Source: Adiantum capillus-veneris
Lineage: Eukaryota > Streptophyta > Polypodiopsida > Polypodiales > Pteridaceae
NCBI GenBank assembly: GCA_014529385.2
Contig: CM043963.1
Location: forward strand, 108,382,412 to 108,446,411
Direction of reading: 5' to 3'
DNA length: 64,000 nt
The notes below the pieces were generated by a model, which was not told the origin of the DNA, made no database searches, and saw only the letters and a program-made list of their open reading frames with translations. Shown here piece by piece: positions 51,853 to 62,946 of this stretch (its first letter is position 1; each line of letters starts with the position of its first letter). Position numbers and translations under genes: made by a program.

Positions 51853-54800
51853 GAAGAGCTTCCAGGCAACGAAGAATACAATCCCCACTAACACAGAAGA
51901 GCAGTTGCAATTAACTGAAATGAATAGCAGAAAAACCAAAACCTTTGCAATTTAAACGCCAAGCTAGTCCTTACCGGATTGCTATAGTCGTAACCACCAG
52001 CGGCAGATAAACTACCAAACCCGGTATTACTGGATGCAGTCAAACTTCCACCCCTGATTGGCCCCGGACCACCTGAGCCAGCGCTTGCTGTAGCCGAGCT
52101 CGAATTGTAGAAAGGCCCCGTAATGGGTGGGGTTTCACCCATCGGAGCCGCCTGATCAATAGCAAGCTAGAGAGAAAAACCAATATACTCAGTTCGTTGA
52201 CTTGACCTCTGGTTCGAAAAGTCAAGACTCCTAGCATGAGCAGAAAATTACCATCTGCCCTCGAATTTCATGCGTCCGAGCAACAACCTGTTCGGCGGAA
52301 CTCTCATCAGCAAAAGTAACGAAACCAAAACCTCTATGTGTTGTCTTCTCTTTATCCTGTGAAGGAAAAAATCATTGTTTCATGCGGTAATCTTTACAAT
52401 TATGTGAGGAAAAAACGTTCACATCATACTATCTCCGACCTTTGGAAGGTAAACATCCAAGAGAGGTCCAAATTTGCCAAAGTAGCCCCGAACTTCCTCC
52501 ACTGTTGCTTCAATGGGAATTCTTCCAACAAAAATCTTTCTCCCTAGAGGTTTGGACGACCCACCAAATGAAGCTGAGGGTCCATAAGAAGAGCTCTTGC
52601 TTAGATAAGTGCTAGCGTCTGTTGAATGATCTGATAAACCCAGCTGGCTCTTTCCAAAGGACATGGACGGCCTGTTATTACCGGCCCCATAGGCATTACC
52701 TTGGCCTCCTGCACCACCCATTTCAAAACCAGCATAATCTGGAGGAAAAAAAGGAGGCATGCCAAAAAATCCTAAGCGGGCTGCTGCATTTAAATAACTG
52801 TTAAAGACACCATATGGAAGGTTCCCAAGCTTGTCAAGGCTTTTGCCTCCCTCCTCCTGTCAAAAAAGCATCACATCATCAGACCCAGAGACATACCAGA
52901 CCCAGAGACATACCATCTCCTAAAGTGTAAGCAAAATATACCTTGGGTGTTGCCCGATCCACTGCAACAGTGGCACCTCCTAATTGATGTGTCTCTGCCA
53001 TGATCTTATCAACAGACTCTGTTCAAGTGAAGCCACCATACTTCAGCTATTCGCTTGGCACTGCAGTACTGGGCTACTTCATAGGTGTAGACTCACCTGA
53101 ATCCTCGAAGGTCAGAAAACCTATGCCTCGATGAGCCTGTGATCCTTTATCCTGAGCCATTTTTTGTAATCCGATCAATTTGTTAACAGTAATTTCTGGC
53201 AATCAGCTAACTGGCAGCTAGGTGAAAAGGAAATGCAAAGCGATAGTGCTGAGCCAATAATGCAATTGTCCGTTAAAAGTAAACAAACCTTTGGCATGTA
53301 GAGATCAGTAATAGTTCCATACTTTTCAAAGTAGCTGTAAAATCAGAAGCCCAAAAGAGTAGACTATTAATCTTTAGAGCTGAATCAAGTAGACCTTGTA
53401 CAAAGAATTCCAGTTAAACCTTCTAAACGTCTCATCTGTTACAGAGAGAGGAACCCTCGCAACAAATATCCTGCTGCTCTTCTTTGCACTAGTAGGTGCC
53501 GCCGCTGGCTGCATGACTTCCTGAATGTAAAAAAACAGGATAATAGAAATAAAATCAAAATAGAGAAAGGTCACTAAAATAATATTCTCTTGTTAAACAG
53601 GATAATATAAATAAAATCAATATAGGAAGGGTCACTAAAATGATACTCTTTGATTTCTTACCTTAGGTGTTGCAACTTTTACGTCAAGCATTCTTCCATT
53701 GAGAAAATGGCTTGATCCAAGAGCTTTCTGAACAACATATAAAAACTGTCAATAAAGCTGGCACTTCTTCACATTACACACTAGTCACCTTTGATTAGCA
53801 TACTTCTGCACTTTCGGCACTCGCAAAAGTCACATAGCCAAAACCGCGAGAGCGACCAGTTGTTCTATCCTGAGACATTTCAAGGGCTGTTAAATACTCT
53901 GACATAACACGTGCAAACATAAGGCATCAGCACCAAAAAAAGTCTTACCTTCATGACAATCACATCAGAGAGTTCTCCATACTTGCTCATAAATTGTCTT
54001 AAACCCTCGGTATCCACATCCCATGGTATTCCTAGGACCTAACAAAAGGATCCAATCGAAATAAACTCTAGCAAATCTCTACAAACCACATATTAGGAAG
54101 CCCCGTAGCAACATAATGACAACAAGTTTGGCCCACACTTTATCTCCAAATACCTAAGTAAAGGAAGCCCAAACCACAAAAATGTTCATAAAAGAACTAG
54201 CCCACTATTAGAAAAAGTATTTGCTCGGCAAGCATCAGTCATGATCAATGGCCACACCGTGATTAGCTAACCTTAAGCACATTTCAAATTTTCAATCCAT
54301 GGTGAATCCCATAACAATTAAAACGCTCCACACTTTGGATCCACAAGTGACACGAAATTAGTCATACTTTCATGTAACCAAATAAGTGTACGATTACATG
54401 CACTTGTGTTATTTGGTGCATACATCGACAGAAGACGATCCACACCAAGATATTTTACATGGATTAGATCCACTGCCTTTTCTAAATGACCTGCACGTCC
54501 GACCATGCATGGTGCCCATACTAGAATAAATTGCATGGCCCTCCTCTACCCAGGCTACATGGAGCATGTGAATCCATGATAAATCCAAGAACAACTAAAA
54601 AGCTCCACACCCTAGACCCGCCAATGTGAGATTCAGTCACACTTTCACATACCCAAACATCCATTATATCCATACAATAACGTACACTTGCACTGTATGA
54701 TACATAGATCTACACAACACAATTAAAACTTTCGAGATCTTTGAAAAAAATTTAATTGACTTCGACTTCTAGGTTCTCTGATAATTTCATAAAGCTCTCG

Positions 54801-55510
54801 TTGCATGTGGCTGCATGTACATAAAGTTTATGTACATCCAACCTCATACGAGAGCTTTATAAAGTTTTCAATAAACCAAGAAGTAAATGTCAGTAAAAAT
54901 AGTTCCAATGATCTGAGAAGTTCTAATCTTTATAGAATCCAAGAAAAATAATCTCAGCACTAGACATGAAGATTTGGTATGACAAAGGCAAGGCATACAG
55001 TTTTGCACTAGCTAAGACTGCTTTCTGAAGAGAAGAAACACTATATCCAATTAGGAACTTCTTCGGGTGGGGTGCGGAACCTTTGAGTTTGCGCTTGTAA
55101 TTTTAAGAATAACCCGCAAAAAAAAACCATCTTCTAATTTACTTCATATATGCTCAGCTCTCTGGAGAAGCTAAGACTTGAGAAGAGGCCACATTGTAAG
55201 CGGTCGCAGAACAGCCTCCTGAGACAGGTGGATGGTTGACTTGAGAAGCCCAGAAACACATCCCAGACGCACAAGCATCTGATGGCATTCAACCCCCCAC
55301 CACGTAAGAGAGGCTTGCAACTTACAACCATACTGAGGATCTGTGAAGTCCCAGAATTGAAATGCACATTACAGCGAGGTAACATCAACCCACCCAAAAA
55401 TGTACAACCTGATCGAAGCAAAAACGCAGAGCAAAATCAAAGCATAGAGGAAAAGAACTAACCACAAGCTTCCTGTTTCCCAAAGAGACGGGGGTGCTGT
55501 TGGCTGCCAT
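51822..55510 (-). CDS. Three-RRM RNA-binding protein (RBP-P/hnRNP-like), 12 exons
   Basis: Coding exons on the minus strand: 55510-55463, 54038-53949, 53869-53804, 53727-53662, 53520-53420, 53334-53289, 53151-53097, 53018-52942, 52856-52440, 52356-52252, 52166-51975, 51887-51822. All introns are GT-AG. They join in frame to 442 residues. RRM1 has KLVVLGIPW (14-22) and RGFGYVTF (54-61); RRM2 has RIFVARV (107) and RGIGFLTF (147-154); RRM3 has KIFVGRIP (290) and RGFGFVTF (330-337). A Gly/Ser/Pro-rich linker lies at 184-287, and a Gly/Ser-rich tail ends RYRPY. The start MAANSTPVSLGNRKLV has a good context (AAGATGG). The family acts in nuclear and cytoplasmic mRNA processing or localisation. All exons are intact, so the gene is probably expressed. 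Confidence 0.93.
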
Positions 55511-55860
55511 CTTGGAGACACTCTGACGCTGTCGCTCTCTCTTCTCGCTCCTCTCTCTTCTCTCTTCACTCTCTTCTTTCCTCTCTCTCTCTCTCCCTCA
55601 CAGGCCTTCAGTTCGCTCTCACTCCCTCGCTCCCTGCACACAACAATACTCACATTCACCTCTTCGGCGGAATTCGCAAATCCTTGAAGAGCGGTAGAAG
55701 CAGCAGCAGCGCCATGGAGGGGCTGCTACAAGCTGATCACACAGAAACACAGAAGAGGTGTAGATGACGGAGATAGTGACGGGCGATGGTGATGAAGCGG
55801 GACAAACCATCGCTCTCGAAGTCTTCAGACGATCTCTGCAAGAAGGGCGCTCCTCCAACA
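55511..55860 (-). promoter_or_regulatory. 5' UTR/promoter region of the RNA-binding protein gene
   Basis: In transcript sense this is GA-rich (GAGAGAGAGAGAGAGG block near 55580-55600), typical of plant 5' UTRs. An upstream ATG at 55659 opens a 96-codon frame that overlaps the main start in another frame and ends at 55369 inside intron 1. It would be an upstream ORF if transcription starts before it. The transcription start is not identifiable. Confidence 0.5.
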
Positions 55861-55891
55861 CAGCCTTAGGGTTCAGTTAACGTTAGTAGAG

Positions 55892-56306
55892 TATATGTTG
55901 TGACTTGTGTCTGTTTCCTTCAGATCAGATTATAATGAAATCAGAATGAATCCTATGGAACTTGGAAGGGCAAAACTAGCTCTTTTCTTTTTACCAATGA
56001 TTGCCTCTACATCCTACTCCTTCGTCTTCCCTCCTTGGACAATACTCTCTCGCGGACTTGCTTAGTGCCCTCTCCGCTCAATACGAACATGCTACCCAGG
56101 AGGATAACAGATCTATTGTTCACCACCCGGCCTATGAGAAGATCAATTGCCATCATCCCCGGACCTTTACTTATAGTGTGGCATGCCTATCCACATTGGT
56201 CCGGCTGATCGGCAGTTCAATCGGACGATCTTTCTCAAAAGCCCACTATTCCGACTCAACAGTCGTAAAACAATCGACTTGGTTATAGCCTATAGGCTAT
56301 GTGACA
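55892..56306 (-). repeat. Probable LTR start of a chromovirus
   Basis: On the minus strand TTTCGAGGACGGAAACTC, then TTATAAGGAGGTAG (PPT, 56320-56307) is followed by TGTCACATAGCC. The phrase before it is the conserved tail of plant chromovirus pol. The far LTR end is a guess (GTCACAACA near 55892). No partner LTR is in the window. Confidence 0.45.
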
Positions 56307-56863
56307 CTACCTCCTTATAAAGAGTTTCCGTCCTCGAAACAAATCTCTTGGCAATCGCACTATGGCATTCCCAAGTTGTTGCTTCCTAGTTGGGGGGGGG
56401 CCTTCCTCCTTCGGAACAGAGGTAAGTTCGGGTACTTTTCGACAGAGAACACAGACAAGCATTTGATCTCGTACGCTTGCCTGCAGCAGCGAATCACGTA
56501 ACCAATAGCTTGTACCTCATTCGATGCTTCAGCCAGTGAAGTTTTACATGGTATTCGTACAACAGCAGTCTTAATGCAAGGTTGCTAGAAGAGGCAATGC
56601 CCAATGTTGGGGTGTTGTGCAGTCTGAATGCACCCTAGGCTTGTCCATTTAACTAGTACCTCATGGTACACTTTATGGTGTGTTTCTCTATCTCGATACC
56701 ATAGAATCGTTTCTGGTTTATGTGATATCTCGGGTGGCTCTATCAAGTCAGTTAAAATCTCTCGAGAAACTACATTCTCCAAATCGTGAGTTGATTTCTT
56801 CAGTTTACTAACGTGGAAGACATGGGGATGAGAGAGGATGGCAAGGAGAAATCCTATCTCCAA
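56307..56863 (-). pseudogene. Chromovirus integrase end with chromodomain
   Basis: Minus-strand reading HPHVFHVSKLKKSTHDLENV then PPEISHKPETILWYRDRETH and HEVLVKWTSLG is the end of a chromovirus integrase with the start of its chromodomain (the LVKW phrase). The remainder, to the PPT, is degenerate. Nothing upstream of 56870 looks like RT or IN core, so only the 3' end of the element remains. The chromodomain targets such elements to modified chromatin in the family. Confidence 0.7.
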
Positions 56864-57239
56864 ATGTTGAATCTAGTGTGGGTTTCAACTTCATGGTATC
56901 ATGGAGGAACATTGAATCAATAAGGTCTAGAGGGGACTCCATGAATGATGGTGTAGAGACCAAAGATACCTCAAGGGGAATAACACATCCATCTAGGCAA
57001 AGCACCTTCCGTAGATAGTCCTAAACCTCATGTCCAAAACGAAGATATATATTTTTTGAGAAATCTACAATGGAAAATATTTGTTGGTAGTCAATCCACA
57101 TGGGGATTGGAATGGAATGAGCTTTTCGAGGGAGCTTTGGAGTGAGCTTTTTTCAAATATTGCTCAATTGACCGAATTTAGAAAAAAACTCGCTCCAAAA
57201 AGCTCGCTCCAAAAACAATTTTTGGAGCGAGCTTTTTTT

Positions 57240-57437
57240 CTCTCCTTCTCTCTCGCTTCCTCTCCCCTTCCTCTATCTCTTGTCTCTCACTCTCCTTTTG
57301 TCTCCCGCTACCTCTCCCTATCTCTATTTCTCTCTATCTCCCACTCCTTCAATCCTTTTGTCTCCCTATCTCTATTTCTCTCTATCTCTTTCTATCTCCC
57401 ACTCCTTCAATCTCTTTGTCTTGCTCTCCCTCTCTTC

Positions 57438-57512
<75 letters not shown>

Positions 57513-57550
57513 GTGTGTGTGTGTGTGTATATGTATATATATCCCCTCTC
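57240..57550. repeat. Microsatellite block (CT)n-(TA)n-(TG)n
   Basis: Imperfect CTCTC sequence from 57240 leads to (CT)n at about 57440-57481, (TA)n at about 57482-57510 and (TG)n at about 57511-57528. Frames across it are artefacts. Confidence 0.85.
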
Positions 57551-57609
57551 TCAATACCTCTATCCCCTCCCCCTTTTTATAACTTTGGCTATTTCTGGAT
57601 CATGTGATA

Positions 57610-58425
57610 GGAACCTCTATCTTTTGATGAAGCACAAAATTCTAAAAATTGGATGGTTGCCATGCAATCCGAATATGATGCACTTATAGAAAATGACACA
57701 CGGACTTTATGTGATTTGCCTCCTGGCAAAAAGGCCATTGGTACAAAGTGGGTTTACAAGTTGAAACGTAAGCCAGATGGTGAGATTGATCGCTATAAGG
57801 CTCGATTTATTGCAAAAGGTTATGCATAGCAGACATGCATTATTAGATTATGAAGATACTTTTTCTCCCACTTGTCGTATGACTACTATGTGTTTTTTAT
57901 GTGCATTGGCAGCTCATTTTGGATGGGATGTACATCAATCACATATTTTTATTGCTTTCTTGAATGGTGATATATTTGAGGAAGTTTATGTAACGCAGTC
58001 TCGCACCTTTGTCATGAAAGGACGAGAAGATAAAGTGTGCAAATGTAAGAAAGCTTTGTATCGGTTAAAGTAATCTCCTCGTGCTTAGTATGAGAAAACT
58101 GGCAATCATTTGGTTAAACAAGGCTTTTGTAACAGTCCAATAGAAAGCACTTTGTATGTAAAGCGTGAGGGTGATGTACTTCTCATCATCGTTCTTTATG
58201 TTGATGATTTGCTGATCAGTAAGTGAGGGTTGATGGGAGCAAGTTTACTTTGAGAGGGAATGAGTGAATCTATATGACGTGAACAGCATGAGAGATTAGC
58301 TTGGCTTATGTGCTGACATAGGACAACCTTGCAAATCTTTTCACAAGGGCATTGTCTCGTGAGAAGCTTGAAGCTTTCAGCAAAGCTTTGGGCTTATTCC
58401 CCTTTGTGGATTAATCATGTCTTCA
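57610..58425 (+). pseudogene. Copia RT fragment joined to pol C-terminus
   Basis: Translation: NWMVAMQSEYDALIENDTRT, AIGTKWVYKLKRKPDGEIDR, YKARFIAKGYA, then in shifted frames copia RT to the catalytic LYVDDLLIS (about 58195-58220). The sequence then jumps (about 58225-58285) to DNLANLFTRALSREKLEAF and ALGLFPFVD, the last residues of copia pol. The RT end and nearly all RNase H are deleted, and gag, PR and IN are missing. It is the same family as the inverted copy at 59599-62362. Confidence 0.75.
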
Positions 58426-58491
58426 AGGCATGGCACTTCCCTATACTCTATGTGCCACCTCTCGTTCACCATATCACTACTAGGGGGGATT

Positions 58492-58720
58492 TGTTACCAT
58501 ACATATGTGGTAGTGATCTGTGTGAACACAATTAGGACCGTCGAGGCATTTTTTCCCACACTAGGAGGTTTTTTCCCCCATACATTGTATATACGCCCAT
58601 CACTCTAGGGCTAACTTATCTTTCCATTGTGCACTAGGAAATACTACTCTCTGTTGTGTGCCTTGAGCTTCTTCATCTTCTCCAAGTTGTGTGTGTTTCC
58701 CTGCAACCCTATTTCCAATA
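58492..58720 (+). repeat. 3' LTR of the plus-strand copia copy
   Basis: TGTTACCATACATATG to TTCCAATA, 229 bp, preceded by the PPT TAGGGGGGATT (58481-58491). The inverted LTR at 59599-59825 shares most of its length. Confidence 0.75.
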
Positions 58721-59598
58721 GTAAAAACATCCTTGCCCATTACCCACTCTACTAAAACTTCAACTCCCATAGCTAAGATAGGTTGTGTTACCCCAAGGCA
58801 TTAGCTTGATTCACTGAAATGTACATATCAATGGGTCCCAAAGGCTTCGTTATAATGACCCCTTGTAATGGAAAAGGCCTATGAACTTTGAGAGTAGGAA
58901 AATTAGAGAAAGCATTTTGTGAAATTACTTTGTGAGCATAAAGGGTGAACTTAATTGATGGTAGCAACATAAACATACTTAGTTAACTTGGCATGAACAA
59001 TACTTTTGCAAGAGAGAGAGTTCAGAGAACATGACAACGATTGAGGACCGGATTTATGTGGAGCCGGTCCCCCCTCCAATAGGCATTTGTATTATAGTTT
59101 CTCCCATGAAGAGAGACTTGGTACAATACAATCTGCATGTTCCTTGTGACCTAGGTGATGCAATGAAGATGGAAAGCTTCATGCATCACGAGCATAACAT
59201 AAACTTTGCAAAAAGCATTAACTATCCCAAGCCTCAGTCCCAAGGCTTCAAACACCTTCGAAGGTGGAGAGAGCTAGCGGGGAATGAGGGTAGGGAAGAG
59301 GAAGAAGAAACATTCCATAGGAGAAAGAAATAGTTCCTCAGTTATCATCACTCTTCTTGCTAGCATACATAATAGCATAGTAATGAAGATGGAGAAGATG
59401 GCAAGCTTAAGCATGGTAATGAAGATGGAGAAGATGGCAAGCTTAAGCATTGAAGCATGGCTCTTGGTTGGATTTGCATTCCATGGCCAAGAGTGTTGGT
59501 GTAGGCTCTCAGCTTGTTTACTAGCTTGCAAAACGATATGGGCCTCTTGCACTTTGCACCTCACACAATGAGAGTGTGTTTGAGTGTGTGTGGCGAGT
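58721..59598. other. Spacer between the inverted copia copies
   Basis: No gene recognised. It contains a perfect 36-bp tandem duplication (59381-59416 and 59417-59452, starting TAATGAAGATGGAG). Confidence 0.5.
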
Positions 59599-59825
59599 TG
59601 TTGGAATTAGGGTTGCAGAGAAACGCACACATCTTGGAGAAGATGAAGGAAGCTCAAGGCACACAATAGAGAGTGTATTCCTTAGTGTGCAATGGAAAGA
59701 TAAATAGCCCTAGAGTGATGGGCGTATATACAATGCACGGGGGGAAAAACCTCCTAAAGAGGGAAAAAATGCCTCGGCAGTCCTAGTGTGTTCACACACA
59801 TCACTACCACATGTATATGATAACA
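59599..59825 (-). repeat. 3' LTR of the minus-strand copia copy
   Basis: On the minus strand TGTTATCATATACATG to AATTCCAACA, 227 bp, preceded by the purine run AGGGGGGGATT (59826-59838). Confidence 0.8.
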
Positions 59826-59900
59826 AATCCCCCCTGGAGTGATGCGGTGAACGAGAGCTGGCACATGAGTAAAGGGAAGTGCCATGCCTTGAGGACATGA

Positions 59901-60361
59901 TCAGTCCACAAAGGGGAGTAAGCCCAAAGCTTTGCGGAAAGCTTCAAGCTTCTCACGAGACAATGCCTTTGTGAAAATATCTGCAAGGTTGTCCTGTGTT
60001 GGCACATAAGCCAAGCTGATCTCTGCTGCTGAGAGCCTCTCCCTAACATAGTGGTAATGCACCTCAATGTGCTTTGTGCGAGCATGAAAAACTGAGTTCC
60101 TTGCAATTGCCAATGCACTTTGACTGTCAGTGTAGATAGTGTTGGTAGTGTCCTATCCAACACCCAAATCAGCCCAGGCGTCTGAGCCATACACACTCAA
60201 CCGTAGCTGTGAAGATTGCCATGTACTCAGCCTCACAACTCGAAGTGGCCACAGTAGGTTGCTTCTTGCTCAACCATGTTATACATGAACTGCCAAGCAT
60301 GAAACCAAAACCACTTGTGGACACTCTCATGTCAAAACAAGCAGCCCAATCTGAGTCACAC
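59901..60361 (-). pseudogene. Copia RNase H and pol C-terminus
   Basis: CDSDWAACFDMRVSTSGFGF, MLGSSCITWLSKKQPTVATS, SSCEAEYMAIFTATVE, then (frame shift near 60170) DSQSALAIARNSVFHARTKH, IEVHYHYVRERLSAAEISLA and ALGLLPFVD before the stop at 59901. These are the conserved copia RNase H blocks. The upper end is fused directly to integrase; RT is absent. Confidence 0.82.
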
Positions 60362-60805
60362 ATGATGGCCTCAAGCCAAAAAGAATGCGGCAAAGATTGA
60401 CATTTAACCATACATCGTGCCATTTTCGTAAGTGACCTGTTTTTCCTCTCAGCAACACCATTTTGCTGAGGTGTTTAAGCCATTGTACATTGGTGTTTTA
60501 TCCCACAACTAGCCAGAAATGCATTGAATTCATGAGACATACTCCCCCCCTCGATTGCAATGGAGGGTGCCCATAGTACATTTCGAGACATTTTCAGCCA
60601 TAGCCAGAAATTGTTTGAAGCACATAAAAACTTTGGACTTTGCTTTAAGTGGAAATACCCATGCATGCCTGGAGTAATCATCAATGAAAGTCACGAAGTA
60701 AAGGTAATTGCCCAAGGATGGAGTTTGCATGGGCCCACAAACATCACTATGCACAAGCTGCAACCTGCATGTGGCCCGAACTGAACCATCCTTTGGAAAC
60801 TTCAA
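60362..60805 (-). pseudogene. Copia integrase core, truncated
   Basis: LQLVHSDVCGPMQTPSLGNY and FIDDYSRHAWVF carry the first catalytic aspartate. The second position reads LHCNRGGEYVS, with N where D is usual. Glu is in NGVAERKNR after a TAA at about 60475. The frame continues KMARCMVKCQSLPHSFWLEA and runs straight into RNase H at about 60361. The loss of the catalytic D, the stop and the truncation make it inactive. Confidence 0.8.
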
Positions 60806-60808
60806 ATG

Positions 60809-61400
60809 CTACATCTTACCCAAAATACAGCCTTCACAAACATGTTTGACAGGTGCTTCAAGAGGCGGAAAAGAAGCAACCATATCAGATTTCTGCAAAC
60901 TCAACAAACTGGGAAAATTCAGATGACCAAAACGTGCATGCCAAAGTTTTGCATCTGAAATAGCCCTTGAATCTGCAACTGCATTTGCAAAATTTTGTCC
61001 ACACTTGTCATACAAAGTGATCTTATACAACCCACGGCACAAAAGCCCAGATGCAGCAATTTCATCACCAAAACTGAGATCATGAACTGTACATCTGTCG
61101 TCCACAAATTTGACTACAAGTCCAAGTCTAGCAAGTGCAGATATAGACAAAAGATTCTTCTTGATCCTAGGTACATGAAGTGCATCAACAAGTGTGAAAG
61201 AACTACCATTTGCAGCAGTAAGCACAATCTTTCCAACTCCCTGAACCGGATAAGAGGCATTGTTGGCATAAGTGATTGAATTCCCATGAGGGACAGACTA
61301 GAGAGGTGAACAATTCATGATGTGAGGTAATGTGCTTTGTAGCACCACTGTCGAAATACCACACATGTGAATCTGCAGCAATTGACATGCATGCATCATG
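60809..61400 (-). pseudogene. Copia protease and pre-integrase zinc domain
   Basis: Protease signature VWYFDSGATKHITSH near 61360, a frame break near 61225, then LVDALHVPRIKKNLLSISAL and the GAG-pre-integrase zinc domain LWHARFGHLNFPSL...VKHVCEGCILGKM. The DSGA active site is intact. The copia order PR-IN-RT-RNase H is followed apart from the missing RT. Confidence 0.8.
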
Positions 61401-62362
61401 GACAGTAGGATTGTAAGTGCACTCTACACTAAAAGCGCATTCTGCATCAACATTAGCATTACAGTCTCCTTTTACAGAAGATTCAACAATGGTTGCATTT
61501 GTAGTGGAACCAGCATTTGCAGTGGAACCACCCTCTTTCTTCTTAGCTTCTTTGGCCTTCAACTTAGGACACTGCTCGATCAAGTGATCATTAGCTTTAC
61601 AATAATGGCAACGCATCTTCTTTTTGCCCTTATCACCAGAAGTGCCAGACGAAGTGTTGCCAGCAGAAGCATTGGGAACAAAAGTTTTGCCACTCGCAAC
61701 GGAATCATAAGAAGTGGCTGCATTGATGTTACCACCCTTTCTTTGAGAAGCAATAAAAGCCTGTTCAACTGCACGCTGTCTAGTCCTGTTTTTTCTGGAA
61801 AGTGACTCTTGCAACAACAATGAGCATAATGCATCAAACTTGACAACTTATGGATTTCCTTGGGTCGTAAGTCTCCAAGTACTAGCAAAAGTCTGGTAAG
61901 AATCTGGTAAGGCATGAAGAAGAGTCTGCACAAGGGAACTGTCTGAAATGACTTCACCTGCAGAAATAAGTTGCTCATTGATATCCTTGACACCAGCAAG
62001 AAAAGTGTCCATATCATCTTCCTCATGCATAATCTTCGACTCCAACTCTTTACGCAGCAAAGCAATTTTAGCCTCATTGTGGCTAGCATAAAGACCTGCT
62101 AGAATATCCCAAGCCTGTTTTGCAGATTTTGTTGAACGAATGTGAGGAACAATGGTGCGCTTCACAGACAACACAATCAATGCATGAGCCTGCGCATCCT
62201 TTACATCCCAATGAGCTTGTTCCGCCATAGGGAAAACAACTCTAATAGCAGCAATCCTTGTAGCAAGACCTACAACATCCTCAACATCCTCAGAACCAGG
62301 ATGTACATCGACGCCCTGCACAATATTCCAGATGCCCTTTGACACAAGAATGTGTTGCATTG
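61401..62362 (-). pseudogene. Copia gag
   Basis: HILVSKGIWNIVQGVDVHPG, AHALIVLSVKRTIVPHIRST, QAWDILAGLYASHNEAKIAL, EEDDMDTFLAGVKDINEQL, then a stop near 61848 and, in the same frame, a zinc knuckle MRCHYCKANDHLIEQCPKLK (about 61620-61560) and a low-complexity Gly/Ser/Ala part. The N-terminus is replaced: the reading begins in the chromovirus LTR end at 62363, so the original start and 5' LTR of the copia are lost. Confidence 0.8.
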
Positions 62363-62946
62363 TGCACGTATGTCGCACGTGTCAATGCAAGGAACTTGTC
62401 GATACACCGTGTGTGAGCCACAAATGGCTCCAAGCACACAACAAGCCTAAACTAGTAAGCTCAAAGATGGCGATGGTGTGTCACTCACCGCTCTACGCTT
62501 GCTTTCGTGGAGGATTCCTCGCCGCAAAGAAGAGGGAGACACCGCTACGCCGCGCTCAACCGCCTCGCCGCTGCTGTTGTGCCGCCGCAATGCTCGATCG
62601 CACACACTCTCTCTCTCTCACGCATACACACACACACACACACACACACAAGGAGATGAAGAAGAAGAAGATGGAGATAGAGCAAGAGCACTCTTCAATT
62701 GCACAAATGAGAGAATGAGTGAATTTTAGGTTTACTTGACTTTTATATGAGCTCGCCCCATTCACACTTGGGCGCCCATGCTTAGCAACTAATCCCTTGA
62801 ATGTTCCAGTTAGAGTGCGCCTCTCATCGGCGATCACTCTTACCCTTTTCCTATTGGAGCGACAAGCCCGGTACCTGACTCTACCAAATAAATAATACAA
62901 CGTCCGTTGTAGGTGATAGGGTGTCCGTGAGCCATGAGGATTAACA
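62363..62946 (-). repeat. LTR of chromovirus-like element, minus copy
   Basis: TGTTAATCCTCATGG to GACATACGTGCA on the minus strand, 584 bp, TATA at 62740-62748. It is an inverted copy of 46231-47000 without the 168-bp duplication. It abuts copia gag at 62362. Confidence 0.7.

Noticed and set aside
54039-55462. Frames inside intron 1 of the RNA-binding protein gene (54318-54594)
   Set aside because: They fall within an intron with intact splice sites, lack domains, and lie over two diverged copies of a short repeat (near 54300 and 54570).
57081-57689. 202-codon plus-strand frame
   Set aside because: Mostly Ser-Leu repeats from CT, TA and TG microsatellites; only the last part touches copia RT, and in a different frame.
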